Assembly: GCA_033064195.1 (NCBI GenBank)
Contig: JARBJD010000240.1
Span: 52,339 to 116,338, forward strand
Source of the DNA: Blattamonas nauphoetae
Lineage: Eukaryota; Preaxostyla; Oxymonadida
Reading direction: 5' to 3'
Length of the DNA stretch: 64,000 bases
The notes beneath the pieces were generated by a model. The model saw nothing but the letters and a program-made list of their open reading frames with translations, did not search any database and was not told where the DNA came from. Position 1 is the stretch's first letter. Every line of letters starts with the position of its first letter. Shown in pieces: positions 32,706-45,410 of the stretch. The translations under genes were made by a program, and so were the position numbers.

Positions 32706-34536
32706 ATGTCATTCATTGAAGATAGTCTCTCAGACGATGAAGACAGTGATTTCGTTCCTCCTCCTGATGAAACTTTTGCCAGTCGTGCCAGTGCAATCGA
32801 AGACACCAAAGCCTTCGCTCTTCGAAATGGCTACATCCTGTCGATAGCTGGAGGAAAAGTGGATTCAAAGGCAATTCTGAAATGTAAACACAGTAAGTCA
32901 TACCATAGTACCGATGGCACAGATTCCATACAGAAGAGGAAGCGATTCTCAATCGCTGGTTCGTGTCCATTCGGTGTCTACATTCGGAAGATAGGTGACA
33001 AAGAATGGAGGCGAACCTGGAACCATCGCGAACACGACCACAAGCACGTAGAACAGATGGGCGTTTACCATGAGGCTCGGGGTCTCACGGATGAGGAACG
33101 GAAATCAGCAATAGCACAGTTTGCGGCGGGAACAAGACGGAAGAACATCCTCGTTGGCATCAATTCTACAAGAGAAGTGCCAGTGATTGGCAAAGATCTT
33201 ACAAACCTTCTGAGAGAAGAGCAAAGAAGGCCATGCAAGGCAGGACCGCGATGGAGATGCTTGAAGCTGAGCTAAGTGAAGAAAAGTGGATTTTTAGAAA
33301 ATGCAAGATCAAGAAGGACACCTTCGAGCTTTGTTCTTTGCAGACCCCAGGTCTGTTCAGATGTTTCGCTTGTTTCCATCTGTTGTCTACCTGGATTCAA
33401 CTTATAAAACGAACAGGTACGGAATGCCCTCCTCCATTTTGCAGGGCGCACATCCTGCGGCGACACTTTTCTATCGGTTTTGGATTGATGAGGGAGAAGC
33501 AGAAAATGATATCTCCGAAATACTGCACACCTTTAACGATCTAGTAGGATTCAAAAATGTTGAAGTCATACTTTCCGATAGATCACTCGCCCAGTTGAAT
33601 GCTCTACATAGTACTCTGCCTGCCGTTCCAGTCATTCTCTGCCGTTTCCACATTCTCACAGCTGTCAAAGCATACTTTCTTCCTCTCCTCATCAATCCGA
33701 AAACAAAGCTGCTTGACAACAAATTGCTTGAGGATTTTATGGGAGATTTCCAATCAATGATCTCAGAAAGCACGAAATCAAATTTCATCCTTGCCTTTGA
33801 GTCCCTAAAACAAAAATACTCAAAAATCCCAAAGGGAATGTCATACCTTTCGAATACTTGGCTGCCATTTGCAGACAAGTTCTGTTCATACTCAATTGAC
33901 CGCCATCCCCATCTTGGAGAACTCACCACATCTCCTCTAGAAGGTCTCCATCGAGTCCTTAAGGACTATATCGTTACTCCTTCCCAACACCTTTTTACGA
34001 CTGTTGACAGAATCGCTTCATATACAACGGCCCAACTCGCAGTTTTACAAAGAAATTTGGAGCGCGAAAAAATTATGCAACCAGCATATCTCCGAGACCA
34101 ACATCTCCTCCATTCTGTTATTGGCGTCGTGTCCGTTGATTGTCTGAAGGCAATCAGTGATATCGCAGTAGATGGAAGGAACCATCCCACAAAAAGATGT
34201 GACTGCCTCATCCAAAGAACCCATCGCGTCCCTTGCCTGTGCAACATACGGAACAAAATTCAGCGAGGAATATCCATCCAACCATCTGAAATTGGCAAAT
34301 GTTGGTGGTTGGCACCTGACACGCCTCACCCAGACCAAACCTCATTATCCACTCCACAACAACTATTGGAGCCGAAGAGCCGTGCGCAAGTCACAAGGGA
34401 AAACAAATTGAAAGGAGGAGCAACAAAAGCTCGGGAACCAGCGGATATCAGAGTCATTCGACTCGCTCAACAGAAAAAAGCTGAAAAAAGAGCGATACTG
34501 AATGAGCAACAGAAGAAAGAAACCGAACATAAGTAA
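32706..34536 (+). pseudogene. MULE transposase (FAR1-like zinc finger, DDE, SWIM-like motif)
   Basis: The first frame (32706-33275) starts MSFIEDSLSDDEDSDF and has a FAR1/WRKY-type finger: AILKCKHS, SCPFGVYIRK, then HREHDHKHV. The second frame (33301-34536) holds the DDE core: VVYLDSTYKTNRYGMP (first Asp), EVILSDRSLAQLNAL (second Asp), and TTSPLEGLHRVLKDY (likely catalytic Glu). Near the C-terminus CDCLIQRTHRVPCLC resembles a SWIM zinc finger, followed by a Lys-rich tail. Between the two main frames (33210-33310) the reading passes through the third frame (AMQGRTAMEMLEAELSEEKW), so two frame changes separate the domains. No GT-AG intron explains them. Confidence 0.85.
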
Positions 34537-34618
34537 AATGTCCCTGAATCATCCCATCAGATGCGAGATGATTCTCAACAGTTTAGATTCTTTCATTGAG
34601 AAGCTTTTAAACAATTTA

Positions 34619-35205
34619 TAGACCCTCCATATTTCGACAGCGAGTCCAAGTGAAGAGTATTAACAACGAGATGCAATAATTAGGTTATCTGCATCTGATT
34701 GAAAAAGTTGGGAACGCTTTTTCAAAGAATGGGTACCAAATTGAAACTCCACATCTCAATCAGTATTTAAGATCGTCGATCTCTAATTTCCCAAGTATCA
34801 CCTCTTCTCCATCACCACCTCAAATATCTCAAAAGACTACCTTATCTATCACAACTCTCCTCTTCCGATGGAACGAAATGGATTCATCTATGTCCCTGTC
34901 AAGCCGAAAAACTTTGAACTCTATTTAAATCACTTCACCATGACGACATTTCGGATGGTGTCGAGGGGGCGATTCTCAATCCCCATACGCATCAAGAACG
35001 TCATCCCAACAGCATCGACACCGTCTTCCCCAACAACCAGATGATGACACTGAAAAGACACCCTCAACACAAATGGGAATGTCTGGGAGTCCTCGACCAC
35101 GCCACTTGCACTATTGGCAGCATCCTTCGATGAGGGACCAGAATTGCATCCCGGACGAATTCAATCCCATCATCGCGGAATCTCTCAACCATCAATACCC
35201 TCCTC
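34619..35205 (+). repeat. Segment in MULE 1 shared with the TIR element at 46994-51757
   Basis: From TAGACCCTCCA at 34619 the sequence parallels the right end of the element at 46994, read from 51757 inward on the minus strand: TAATTAGG(T/C)TATCTGCATC, CAGTATTTAAGATCG, GAACGGAATGGATTCAT-like, then a protein-like YWQHPSMRDQ. The ends TAGACCCTCC coincide. MULE 1 therefore contains part of the other element family, by nesting or shared ancestry. Confidence 0.65.
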
Positions 35206-36650
35206 GTCAGCAGTCGCTTCGTGAGAACCATCTCCGCAACCAGTCGCTTCGTGAGAACCATCTCCTCAAGCAGTCGCTTCGTGAGAACCATCTCCGCAAC
35301 CAGTCGCTTCGTGAGAACCATCTCCGCAACCAGTCGCTTCGTGAGAACCATCTCCGCAACCAGTCGCTTCGTGAGAACCATCTCCGCAACCAGTCGCTTC
35401 GTGAGAACCATCTCCGCAACCAGTCGCTTCGTGAGAACCATCTCTTCAAGCAGTCGCTTCGTGAGAACCATCTCCGCAACCAGTCGCTTCGTGAGAACCA
35501 TCTCCGCAACCAGTCGCTTCGTGAGAACCATCTCCGCAACCAGTCGCTTCGTGAGAACCATCTCCGCAACCAGTCGCGTCGTGAGAACCATCTCCGCAAC
35601 CAGTCGCTTCGTGAGAACCATCTCCGCAACCAGTCGCTTCGTGAGAACCATCTCCGCAACCAGTCGCTTCGTGAGAACCATCTCCGCAACCAGTCGCTTC
35701 GTGAGAACCATCTCCGCAACCAGTCGCTTCGTGAGAACCATCTCCGCAACCAGTCGCTTCGTGAGAACCATCTCCGCAACCAGTCGCTTCGTGAGAACCA
35801 TCTCCGCAACCAGTCGCTTCGTGAGAACCATCTCCGCAACCAGTCGCTTCGTGAGAACCATCTCCGCAACCAGTCGCTTCGTGAGAACCATCTCCGCAAC
35901 CAGTCGCTTCGTGAGAACCATCTCCGCAACCAGTCGCTTCGTGAGAACCATCTCCGCAACCAGTCGCTTCGTGAGAACCATCTCCTCAAGCAGTCGCTTC
36001 GTGAGAACCATCTCCGCAACCAGTCGCTTCGTGAGAACCATCTCCGCAACCAGTCGCTTCGTGAGAACCATCTCCGCAACCAGTCGCTTCGTGAGAACCA
36101 TCTCCGCAACCAGTCGCTTCGTGAGAACCATCTCCGCAACCAGTCGCTTCGTGAGAACCATCTCCGCAACCAGTCGCTTCGTGAGAACCATCTCCTCAAG
36201 CAGTCGCTTCGTGAGAACCATCTCCGCAACCAGTCGCTTCGTGAGAACCATCTCCGCAACCAGTCGCTTCGTGAGAACCATCTCCGCAACCAGTCGCTTC
36301 GTGAGAACCATCTCCGCAACCAGTCGCTTCGTGAGAACCATCTCTTCAAGCAGTCGCTTCGTGAGAACCATCTCCGCAACCAGTCGCTTCGTGAGAACCA
36401 TCTCCGCAACCAGTCGCTTCGTGAGAACCATCTCCGCAACCAGTCGCTTCGTGAGAACCATCTCCGCAACCAGTCGCTTCGTGAGAACCATCTCCTCAAG
36501 CAGTCGCTTCGTGAGAACCATCTCCGCAACCAGTCGCTTCGTGAGAACCATCTCCGCAACCAGTCGCTTCGTGAGAACCATCTCCGCAACCAGTCGCTTC
36601 GTGAGAACCATCTCCGCAACCAGTCGCTTCGTGAGAACCATCTCCGCAAC
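35204..36650 (+). repeat. 30-bp tandem array in the right TIR of MULE 1
   Basis: About 48 units of the reverse complement of the left-array unit (GTGAGAACCATCTCCGCAAC followed by CAGTCGCTTC), with sporadic variants (TCTCCTCAAG, TCTCTTCAAG). It is longer than the left array by about 20 units, so the two arms have changed copy number since they were last equal. Frames of over 500 residues here are repeat artefacts. Confidence 0.95.
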
Positions 36651-37985
36651 CATCCGACTGGTTGGCATCGTCTCCGCAGCCATCCGACTCGTTGGCATCG
36701 TCTCCGCAACCAGTCGCTTCGTGACAACCCCCTCCTCCTCAACCTTCCGAATCGTTGACTTCATCTAAACCAAGTCTCTCTCTTTTCTCACTTCGACATC
36801 CCACTTTGTGAACGAAGTTAGTTCGCGACCCTTTACCTTAATCTATCATTTTCAATCTTTGAAATTGCTCGATTCTCCTTTTCTCTCTATTCCACGTCTC
36901 TGTCATTCATTAAAGACACATTATAAACCAAAATAGAGACAATAATAACAGATCTGCGTGTAGACTTTCAGATCTGCGTCTAGACCGATCTGCAGATCTG
37001 CGTCTAGACTTTTTCAGATCTGAGTCTAGACCTACCCGAATGCCAGTCTGAATTGAAGAAGAAAGACCAGCTGATCGAGGATATGAAACAGATCATCGAA
37101 CAGAAGACTGCTGAAGAGGCAAGAAACCGACAGTTCTTCATCACATCAGAGATCATCATCGCATTCAGTTCATCCCACTTCAGGGTGAGTGGATCAACTG
37201 TTACTCGAATCGATTCTGAAGGTTGGGCTGGTTGCTTCACGAAAACTGTCTCGAAAGGCATCCATCGACTGTCCATCAAAACTGAAGCGTTATATGCCAG
37301 TTTGTCAGTTCACCATTCATCATCTTTTTCTTTTAGTGATTGGTGTGTGTGCGACAGCAGAACACCCAGGTTACTTGATGAAGGGAACATACACTTCTCC
37401 AAAAGCAGCGATGATGTTCAACTGTGATGGAAATCTATATTCTGTGAGCAAACGTCCTTTTAAGAACAATCCTGTCAAGAAGTGGGAGGAGTGGTCGGCG
37501 GAGGCTGATTTGGAGAAGAGGACACTCCACTTCTTTATCAATGGTGAACAACAGCCACACCACTTCATCAACATTCCTGTCCCTCTTGTCTTCGCGATCG
37601 ATGCTCACTACAAAGATATTTCGATCGAAATCACGTTTTGGGGAGAGGAAACACGATCACATGTGACATTTGAAGGAACTGGACACAATTTGGGAGGATA
37701 GTCCCATTTCTTCAATCAGTTTTATTCGCCTAATCATTCCCATAATCACTAGCATCATTGTTCCGACTATAGTTGTCGAAAAATTGGGTTGAATATCACT
37801 CCAAATGCTATCTCGCTGATGTGAGACTCTAAAATCCCCAAATCTATCGAAAATGAAGAAACCCAACATAACACAGACGAGAAGAGCGGAGGACACACCG
37901 AAGGAAAACAGAAGAAATCGAAAAAAGAAAGATGATTGAGTGAAAAGAGTGACGAAATCATATTTTGAGAAATAAAGAAAGATAT

Positions 37986-40900
37986 TGTGGTTGGTGAATC
38001 CAATCCACACAATCCGACACGAGACAAGTGTTTAGAGTCAGGAAGACTTCACTTGATCCGAATGAAGAAGTCGAACGAAAGAGTGTTAACAGAAACAAAA
38101 CTATAGCGACGAAAGAATGCTCAAAAGCATCACCACTGTGAGGGATAAATTCTGGATGTTGGATAGTTTTCAGTGTTAGGTTTTCTTTACTCCGCTTGGA
38201 GTCTTTCCTTTCTTTCCCTTTCCCTTCGCTTTTCCTTTTCCCTTTCCTTTCTTTTGATTCGTTTTCTTCATTGGTCGAGTGAGTTCCTCGTTTTCGGATC
38301 CTGCCATCGACAGTTCTTCTTCATATCCGTCATTCGGTTGTTCTGTCGCTGCCTCTTCCAAAGCAAGGAGAGAGAAGAGTTCGGGTTGTTTTGGTGATTT
38401 CAGCGATGGTCGGCGAGGGTTGTGTCTGTCTTTCTTTGGTTTTGCGTCTTCCTCCACTGCCTCCAATTTCATCACACTCACATCTCCATTCAGCGATTCA
38501 GGTTGTTCTGTTAGTGTGATTGGGGGAGTGTTGTCGAGTCCCCCCTCCTCCACTTTCTCCATCTTTCCTTCCTTTCGTTTCCCAAAACTCTCCTTCTTCC
38601 CTGTCCTCGTCTTGTGCAGAGGTGTTTCAGTCAGTTCTCGTCCTTTCTTTGGATCAACCCCAACTGAAACAACTCGACTCTCATCTTCTCTGCCTTCCTT
38701 TCCCTCTCGCCCAACTCTAACTCTCAGCAGTTCCAGCGACGGTCGAGCTTGTCTTTCTGCTTTCATCATTTCCCCAACAAGCTCTGTCAGTTCCTTGTCC
38801 TCTGCCTGCAGTTCCAGCAACACCATCCCCAAACTGAACAACGCTGTTGACACGTCTGCCTTCTCTCCTCTTTTCACTTCCGGTGCAGAGAACCGTTCTT
38901 GGACTTCCTCCCTTCGCATCGAGTGTTGGAGTGTTCGCTTCGTTTCCGCTCCATCCGGCTCATCTCCAACCATCCCAATCAACACTTCCTTTCCTGGTTG
39001 TGTGCTTTCCGTTTGATATTTCTGCATGTTTCGCATTGGTCGAACTTCTTCCTGTTCTTGCGTCGTGTCGGCTGGGTGCCCAACATCAGCAATGAACAGC
39101 ATGTGCGGATTGATTGCAGCGAAGACGGGAGAGTGCGTGTTTTCTGCGTTGAGGAAGGCCAGTCCATCCAACACACTCTTCAAGAACTGCTTCCATCCCA
39201 TCTCTTTCTCCACTCCTTCCTTCCCACTCGCTTCCAGTCGCGCTGCCACGCTGTCAGACTCGTCGGCCAGAACACGACTGTGTGGGAACGAACAAGCCAT
39301 CGCTTCCACTTTCCCAGCCATTCCATTCCCTCCAAAGTCCATCAGATCGTCCTCCAACGCTTCCAGCGCGAGTGTGCATTCCTGTTTCACGCGATTCATC
39401 GTTGCTGTCTCGAAGTGGCCGGGTTGGTGTGCATTCTCTTCGTCCAACTCAATGTAGAGATACACACCTTGTTCTGGCTGCGAGTTGCGACGAACGACAA
39501 ACACAACAACGATCACAGCGACAGCTGCAACGAGTGCACCAACAATCACCCCAATCAGCCACATCGGGAACTTCAGCCCGCCTTCTGCCGGATCTTTTGG
39601 GTCGACTGGGTCAACTGGATGAGTTGGTGGAGATGGGGGATCAGTTGGGTCAGTTGGGGGTGGATCTGGTGTTGGGTCGGTGGGCGTTGGTGTTGGTGGT
39701 GTTGGCGGGATGGGAACGAGGAATTCTTCTCCATCTTTGATTCGAACTGCGTTTGTTTGTTTCGAGTGGTCGGCGCCGAACAAAACAGCTGCTCGCCACG
39801 CAAGCATCTCGTTCAGTGTTGGGAAATCAGTTCGATCCAACACAATCGAGATTTCACTTTCGGTCCAACTCACTTCCACAATCTCAGAAATCACTGTTTT
39901 CCGATCAACGAGGTATTCCGGCATGTCAAACACGCTCAACTTCAACCCGCACGGGAAGAGAAGGGTTCCTGTCAGTGTGACGGTGAGATGGGTGTCGTTG
40001 GCTGAATAAACAGCATCCGAAAGTGTCGGAGTCACGAACGGCGTGTTCGATTGCGGATTCGGAAGCGTCACAGTGCAGTCGCCTTCTGAAATCCAGAAAT
40101 GGGAGTCAGGATCAACACCATCTCCGCCTGCAACCGAACTCACAATCACGCTTCCTCCCCCACTGCATACGATGTTCCTTTGAAGCGACGGGAAGTCTGC
40201 GTCGGTTGGGGTCTTTCCATTCTGATGGAATGTGCATTGTGACAGTGTGACGGTCGCTCCAATCACAACAATCCCGCCATTCGTCAGTCCAGCGAGTCGG
40301 GTGGAGGTGAGTGTGGCTGTGCATGTTGTGAACGAGAGTGCTCCAGTTGACCACGAACAGATTGGAGCGAATTGATTCTGCGTCGAGAGCATCTGCTGCT
40401 GGGCTGCTGTTGTTTTCGAGAATTCCGAATTCTTGATTGTGATTGGAGATGATTGTATCGCTCCGACAATCTTCATCAATTCGTTTGATGGTGTGTTCGT
40501 GTCTGTCAGGGAGAGCGATGTCAGACTCGTTTGTGTCGTCCCATCAAAAGAGAACGGAAGAGTCGAGATGGTTTGTGCAGAAAGAGTCAATGACAACAGT
40601 TCCACGCTTCCGCCTGTCACATTCAGCACTCCAAACGGAATTGTTCCCGAAACAGGCGAAAGCGAGCAGGATTTCACGTTCAGATTTCCACTCGTCACAA
40701 GAAACAGCTCAGTTCGTGTTGAAGTGGCTGGAAGAGAGAAATGGATCGTGTCCAGTGTGGTTGTTCCCGCGTGACTTTGCACAATTCGTCCACTCGAAAG
40801 CACACTCACTTCACCCGGATGGGTTCGAGATGTGATTGTCAGCGGTTTTGGCACGATCGCATCGAATCCCAGCTCGACAGACGAATAAAACACGATTCTG

Positions 40901-43900
40901 GCGACGTTGTTCACAACACGAACAAGCGATTGTTGGAAAGACTTGCAGAACAGCTCGTAATGACCACACTTCCCAACATCGTATCCAGGAGTCGTTTGAA
41001 CTGCCACTTCCACCTCAATCGGCACAAGATACGCAAGCAGAGACGTGTTCGCTCCACTCACCGAATCACTCCCCCACGCGCGATTGGCCATCGTTTTGTC
41101 AAAAATCGGGATTGTCGAATTGGAGATGGTCTCGCTCAGGTTGAACCCGTCCACAAGCACGTCCACTGTCTTGTCTGGCAATGCTGGGTCCGCAGTGAAT
41201 GTCAAGTTCGTCAGGTGGATCGGCATCGTCGACGTTCCAGTCCCACTCATCGACACCGAAATGCTGTTTCCAAAGCCAGCGGACGAACACTTCACGAACT
41301 GCGTGTTCTTCACTGTGAACGCTGACGAGAGCGACACAGTTCCCGATATCACTCCTCCATTTCCTCCCGTCTGCCGAATCGACGTGAACTTCGATCCGTC
41401 GATTGTCAGCTAGCCTCCTGTTTGGGCGATCACACTGTTGCTGCTCGCTCCTCCCTTCACTTCCATCTGATTGATCAGTGTCGCTCCTTTCTTGAAAGTG
41501 AAGAGTGTGGTTGTCAGCGACTTCGACGAGCAATCCACAATCACTGACAGAAGCTGGGTCAGAGCCGAATCTTCAACTTCGACCAGTTGCGCTGTTTCCG
41601 ACGGAACAAGCGTCAGAGCCGAGAGTGTGAAGTTGTTCGTCAAGATCACCGAAAAAAGAGGAGCCGCGGCGGTCGATCCTGCCTTCTGGCTGTTGTGCGC
41701 CAATGTCACAGCATTCCCCGCTTTCCCTTCCACCCAAACTGTACGGTTGTCCACGCTCATCTCGTTGTCCTCGTATGCCCCCTCTTCGATCAGCAGATGC
41801 GTCACAACAACGTACTCCGTCACGTCCAGCGAGAAAGCCACTGTCCGGCATTTGTGGATGTTCGCCCAGCACCATTTCATGTCGTCCGCCCCGTCGTGGC
41901 TCGCTGTCACCAATTCCGGGTAATGGATCAGCGAACACAACGATTTGTCGATTCCGTCCCAAGTCACGTTCTTCCGACCGACTCTGGGTTCAGGCGACAC
42001 TGTCCAGCAATCTGTGAAGATCAGCGAACGATCGACGCCATCTTCGAACCAACTTGCTGCCAGGGACACGTCATTTCCTTGGTCGAATCCCACATTCTTG
42101 TGGAAAAGACAATAATTCACTCGAATGGGGTTTTTATGTCCTGCGGCTTGTTCTAAGATCATGATTGACGCTGCCCGAAGCACAGCTTTGTTTTCGGTGA
42201 ATCTGCAACTAACAACTGTGGTGTTTTTGTCACTTTGGAGAGCTAATCCACCCCCTTCACCTCCCGAGCTGCATCTTTCGAACCAGCAGTTGTAAACGTA
42301 CCTGGTATTGTTCGCTTGATTCATATGAAGCCCAGCACCGTTATAAATCGCGGCTGGTTTTGTTTCGGTGCAATTTGTGTAATAACAATCACGATTTGTA
42401 GCAAGAGTGTCTCCTCCATTCATCACAACACCGCCGGCCCATCCTTGGCATTGGCAATCCGTATGGTTGTTGAAAGCGTGATAATAGATTTTTCCTTGAT
42501 AATACGCCACTGCCCCAGCGTCTTTGTTAGTTTTGCAATTTGTGAACTCGCAGTGGGTTACGTAGACGGTGTCGCGACCGCGAAATTGGAGGACACCGCC
42601 ATCTCGTGAGTATTGGGCATCATGGTCTCGAAAGATGCATCTGGTGACAAGGATAAAATTATTGGTTCCGTTGGCATAATAGCCATCTTTGGGGAAGATC
42701 ATATCGTGGCAATATGAAGTCCATGTGAATGTTGGTTTGTCATCGTTGATTCGTGTGAAGCTGCTGTTTACTACTGAAGTATCCACATGAGGCGCATTAA
42801 GATCCGGAATGAGGCCGCCATAGAGCGGGTTTTCGCCTTTGTCACACTTCAGGGCTGACACACCAACAATTTCTGTGGCTGCCGTATCATTCGCGCCTTT
42901 TGAGAGGAGGCATTTGGTTGTATCGGTATCGGCTGGATATGTGAGATTGCAAACATCGCAGTTCCGAATTTGGACATTCCGTGTTCGGTAATCTCCAACG
43001 AAGGGATGACCAGGTGAAACTTGCGCGTTGGCGAACGAAGAGCCAAGAACTGCAATAGAGTCATTTCGGGAGTGGGTCTCGAGAAGTGGGGAGAGGGAAC
43101 ATTGAAGTGGTATGGGGAGTATTTTTGAGTTCAGAATCACAACTGTCGATTCGGAAGAAATGAAGAATGTGGGTGCTGTTGTTCCATGTATAACTGTGTT
43201 TGACAATGTTAACATGGAAGAGAGTGATAAAATTGAGATGTGGGCCGTGTCTGGAAGAACAGACACCTGCGATAGAGACAATGTTGCGTTCGAACAGATG
43301 AAAAGTGATTCTGCTTTGGAATGAAATGGATGGGACACGATTGAGGTCGTCGAATCCCCCACAATAGAAATGTTCGCATCAGTAACGTTGATGTCGTCGG
43401 TAAAATATGATTCAGTGATTCTGATGTGATGCATCAATTGGTTTGGAGTCCGTGAGCAATGCTTTTCGATAAGCTGAGCAAAAGACGGGACTTCAGGCAG
43501 ACAACATAGAATGAAAGGGAGACAGATCCAGAGTAGCATCAAAACGATGAGAAGAAAGAAACGTTTGACTCTTAACCCATACTTTGTGAAAAATCTGTTC
43601 TACAAGAGATGTTCGCAATATATGCGCCAAAAGACTTCCGAAATGTCCGGTCATACCGAATATCGATCTTTAGAAGAAAAAGGTGATATAACAACAAGTT
43701 GAAATTGATCAAACCACGTTTCGGAAATGGCGTTGGTTCATCCAAAACCTAAAGCGAGGAATCGATTTGAAGTCAAGGTCCCGGAACCATGTGTGACTGT
43801 TAATTCTGATATTCTGCTCATTTCACCTTTCTTTACTTTTCTGTTGAGAACAATCCACTTAATTCTCTGATACTTCACCTTTTTCGATCCATGTCAGACA

Positions 43901-45410
43901 AGTTCATCAAAACTCTGGGCCAAGGAAGATTTGGATCGGTGCACGATGTGTCGAAAACACCGTCAGATGAACATTTTGCGATGAAGATTCTCCCATGTTT
44001 GTCGGAATCAGATTTCGAGAAGAATGAGCACGAAATCTCGAAACTTTCGAAGAACCAGCATCGGAATGTCGTTGGATTTGTGGAGGCGATTGAAGGGGAC
44101 AATGCGCATTTTGTTGTTCTGGAACTGTGTTCTCATTCGCTTCACGACGAACTTTGCGAAAACTCGAAACTTGGGGGGAAGATGGATGTTGTGGTTTGTC
44201 ATTCTCTTTTCCTAATTTTCAATTCTTTTTTTGTTATTTTTGTAATTTCTGATTTACTTGATGGATTGATGTTGTTTGTGGTGTGTTTTGTGAGTGTTTG
44301 TGTTTTTGTGTTTCAGCGAGTGTATCGAGTGATGCGAGATGTTCTGGACGGGATTGCGTTTCTGCATTCGCGTGGAGAGATCTATGGAGATCTGAAGGGG
44401 TCGAATGTTCTGATTGGGAAAGATGGGATTGCGAAACTTGGTTTGTTCTTCTCTCTCGATTTCTTCCTTCTTTCTTCCTCTTTCTTCGTTTTCTTCATTT
44501 TCGTGATTGTTTTATTTGTCTGGTCTTTTCTGTGTTTTGTGTGATGTGTGTTCTTTTTGCTGTCTCAGGGGATTTTGGAGGAGTTGTTGGGACAGGAACG
44601 ATGAAAACGAGCAACTCGGCGGAATGTGGAACGATGCAGTTTTGGGCGCCAGAATTCTTCAAACTTGCAGGCAAGACAGGAAAGACAGGGAGCTCGATTG
44701 GGTCGTTTGCGGGCGACATGTGGGCATTTGGGCAGCTTCTTCTGGAAATGCTGACAAGTCGTTCGTGGATTGTTGGAGAAAACGTGATTGAGATTCAGCA
44801 ATCAGTTCTGGGTTTTGAAATTGGTCAAGTTTGTGGTTCGGTCGGGATTGTGGGAGACCTTCAGATTCTTCTCTCTCTTCTTCTGAGCAAAGTGTGTTTT
44901 CAACCTCTTCATCACATCCTCCTTTTCATCAGAATCCATCTCAACGAATCTCGTCAACTGAACTTGTTCGCACGAATCGTCTTCAGAGTGTGTTGGGTTC
45001 CGAAACCCCACTCTCTCGCTTCGTCACGCAAGAACTCGACACAACACGCCAACAATTTCAAAATGCATTTCAGGCAACAAAGCAGCAATATGACGCGCGA
45101 ATCAATGAGCAGAAGGCAATGATCAGCGAGCAAGTCTCATTACTCGAAGCAACTCGCCAACAACTCAAAAAAGAACAACGAGAACGTGCTAAAGAACAAC
45201 AAGAACACGCGAAAGAACATGAAGCGCTGATTCGAGAACAGAATGAACGCAAGAAGACACAACAACTTCTCCACAAGCAAAAACAAGCACATCAAGCTGA
45301 CAAGCACAAAATACAGACATTGGAGAACAAACTGTCGGCCGCGCTGGAGGAGAATCGAAGATTGAAAGACACCGCTGTCACTCCGCGAGATGTGTCCAGA
45401 TCACTCCACC
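37986..45410 (-). repeat. Arm B of a large inverted duplication
   Basis: Inverted counterpart of 6460-13902. Gene order and orientation are mirrored, intron positions in the kinase gene are identical, and the coding sequence of the receptor's intracellular half is almost unchanged. Beyond the arm the flanks differ: a coiled-coil/SPRY gene end at 37701 on one side, and decayed helical sequence after 45440 on the other. Confidence 0.9.
38176..43539 (-). CDS. Receptor-like beta-helix membrane protein with pseudokinase tail (arm B, in-frame TAG)
   Basis: Inverted paralogue of the gene at 8365-13716. ATG at 43537-43539, signal peptide MLLWICLPFILCCLPE. The beta-helix ectodomain has the same rungs but differs strongly in one block (about 42260-42900). 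The Pro/Thr/Asp stalk differs (TPPTPTPTDPTPDPP instead of a poly-Pro run). The membrane span, pseudokinase C-lobe (FSAPEVKRGEKADV, ALFSLGMVLLEL, RQARPSLELLRVRV) and Lys-rich tail are nearly identical to arm A. The tail ends KGKGKAKGKGKKGKTPSG. The same in-frame TAG occurs after AQTGG, before LTIDGSKF (41410-41412). It is divergent from the kinase gene at 43891 with about 350 bp between the starts. Catalytic kinase residues are missing. Confidence 0.75.

Larger units (their letters stand above)
31252..37037 (+). mobile_element. MULE 1: Mutator-like element with long repeat-bearing TIRs
   Basis: A perfect 9-bp duplication GAATGCCAG flanks it (31243-31251, 37038-37046). The terminal repeat starts GGGTAGGTCTAGACTCAGAT and continues for over 250 bp with repeated GATCTG/TCTAGAC motifs; the arms stay identical into 30-bp tandem arrays. 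The interior has a MULE transposase (32706-34536) and a second segment (34619-35205) related to the element at 46994. Size 5,786 bp. The identical outer TIRs and perfect duplication indicate a recent insertion, although this transposase has frame breaks. Confidence 0.92.
30823..37701 (+). pseudogene. Coiled-coil / SPRY-like host gene split by MULE 1
   Basis: Small first exons are proposed (30823-30843 MNPEHQQ; 30919-30951 DIAKTFDKDEM), then exon 31006-31251, a coiled coil (NDRENQLLANQLQQIQHALI, TIAEQKRQLADKAEQEREL). The frame is cut at ECQ by the element at 31252-37037. It resumes in the same frame after the 9-bp duplication as SELKKKDQLIEDMKQIIEQK, followed by a SPRY-like domain (IIAFSSSHFRVSGSTVTRID; intron 37300-37336; VCATAEHPGYLMKGTYTSPK; KRTLHFFINGEQQPHHF; ITFWGEETRSHVTFEGTG) to the TAG near 37699. 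The exact continuity across the insertion shows the gene was intact before it. Without excision or splicing of the element it is now broken. Confidence 0.8.

Noticed and set aside
31561-36650. CRISPR-like array
   Set aside because: Units are contiguous with no unique spacers, and the setting is a eukaryotic transposon TIR.
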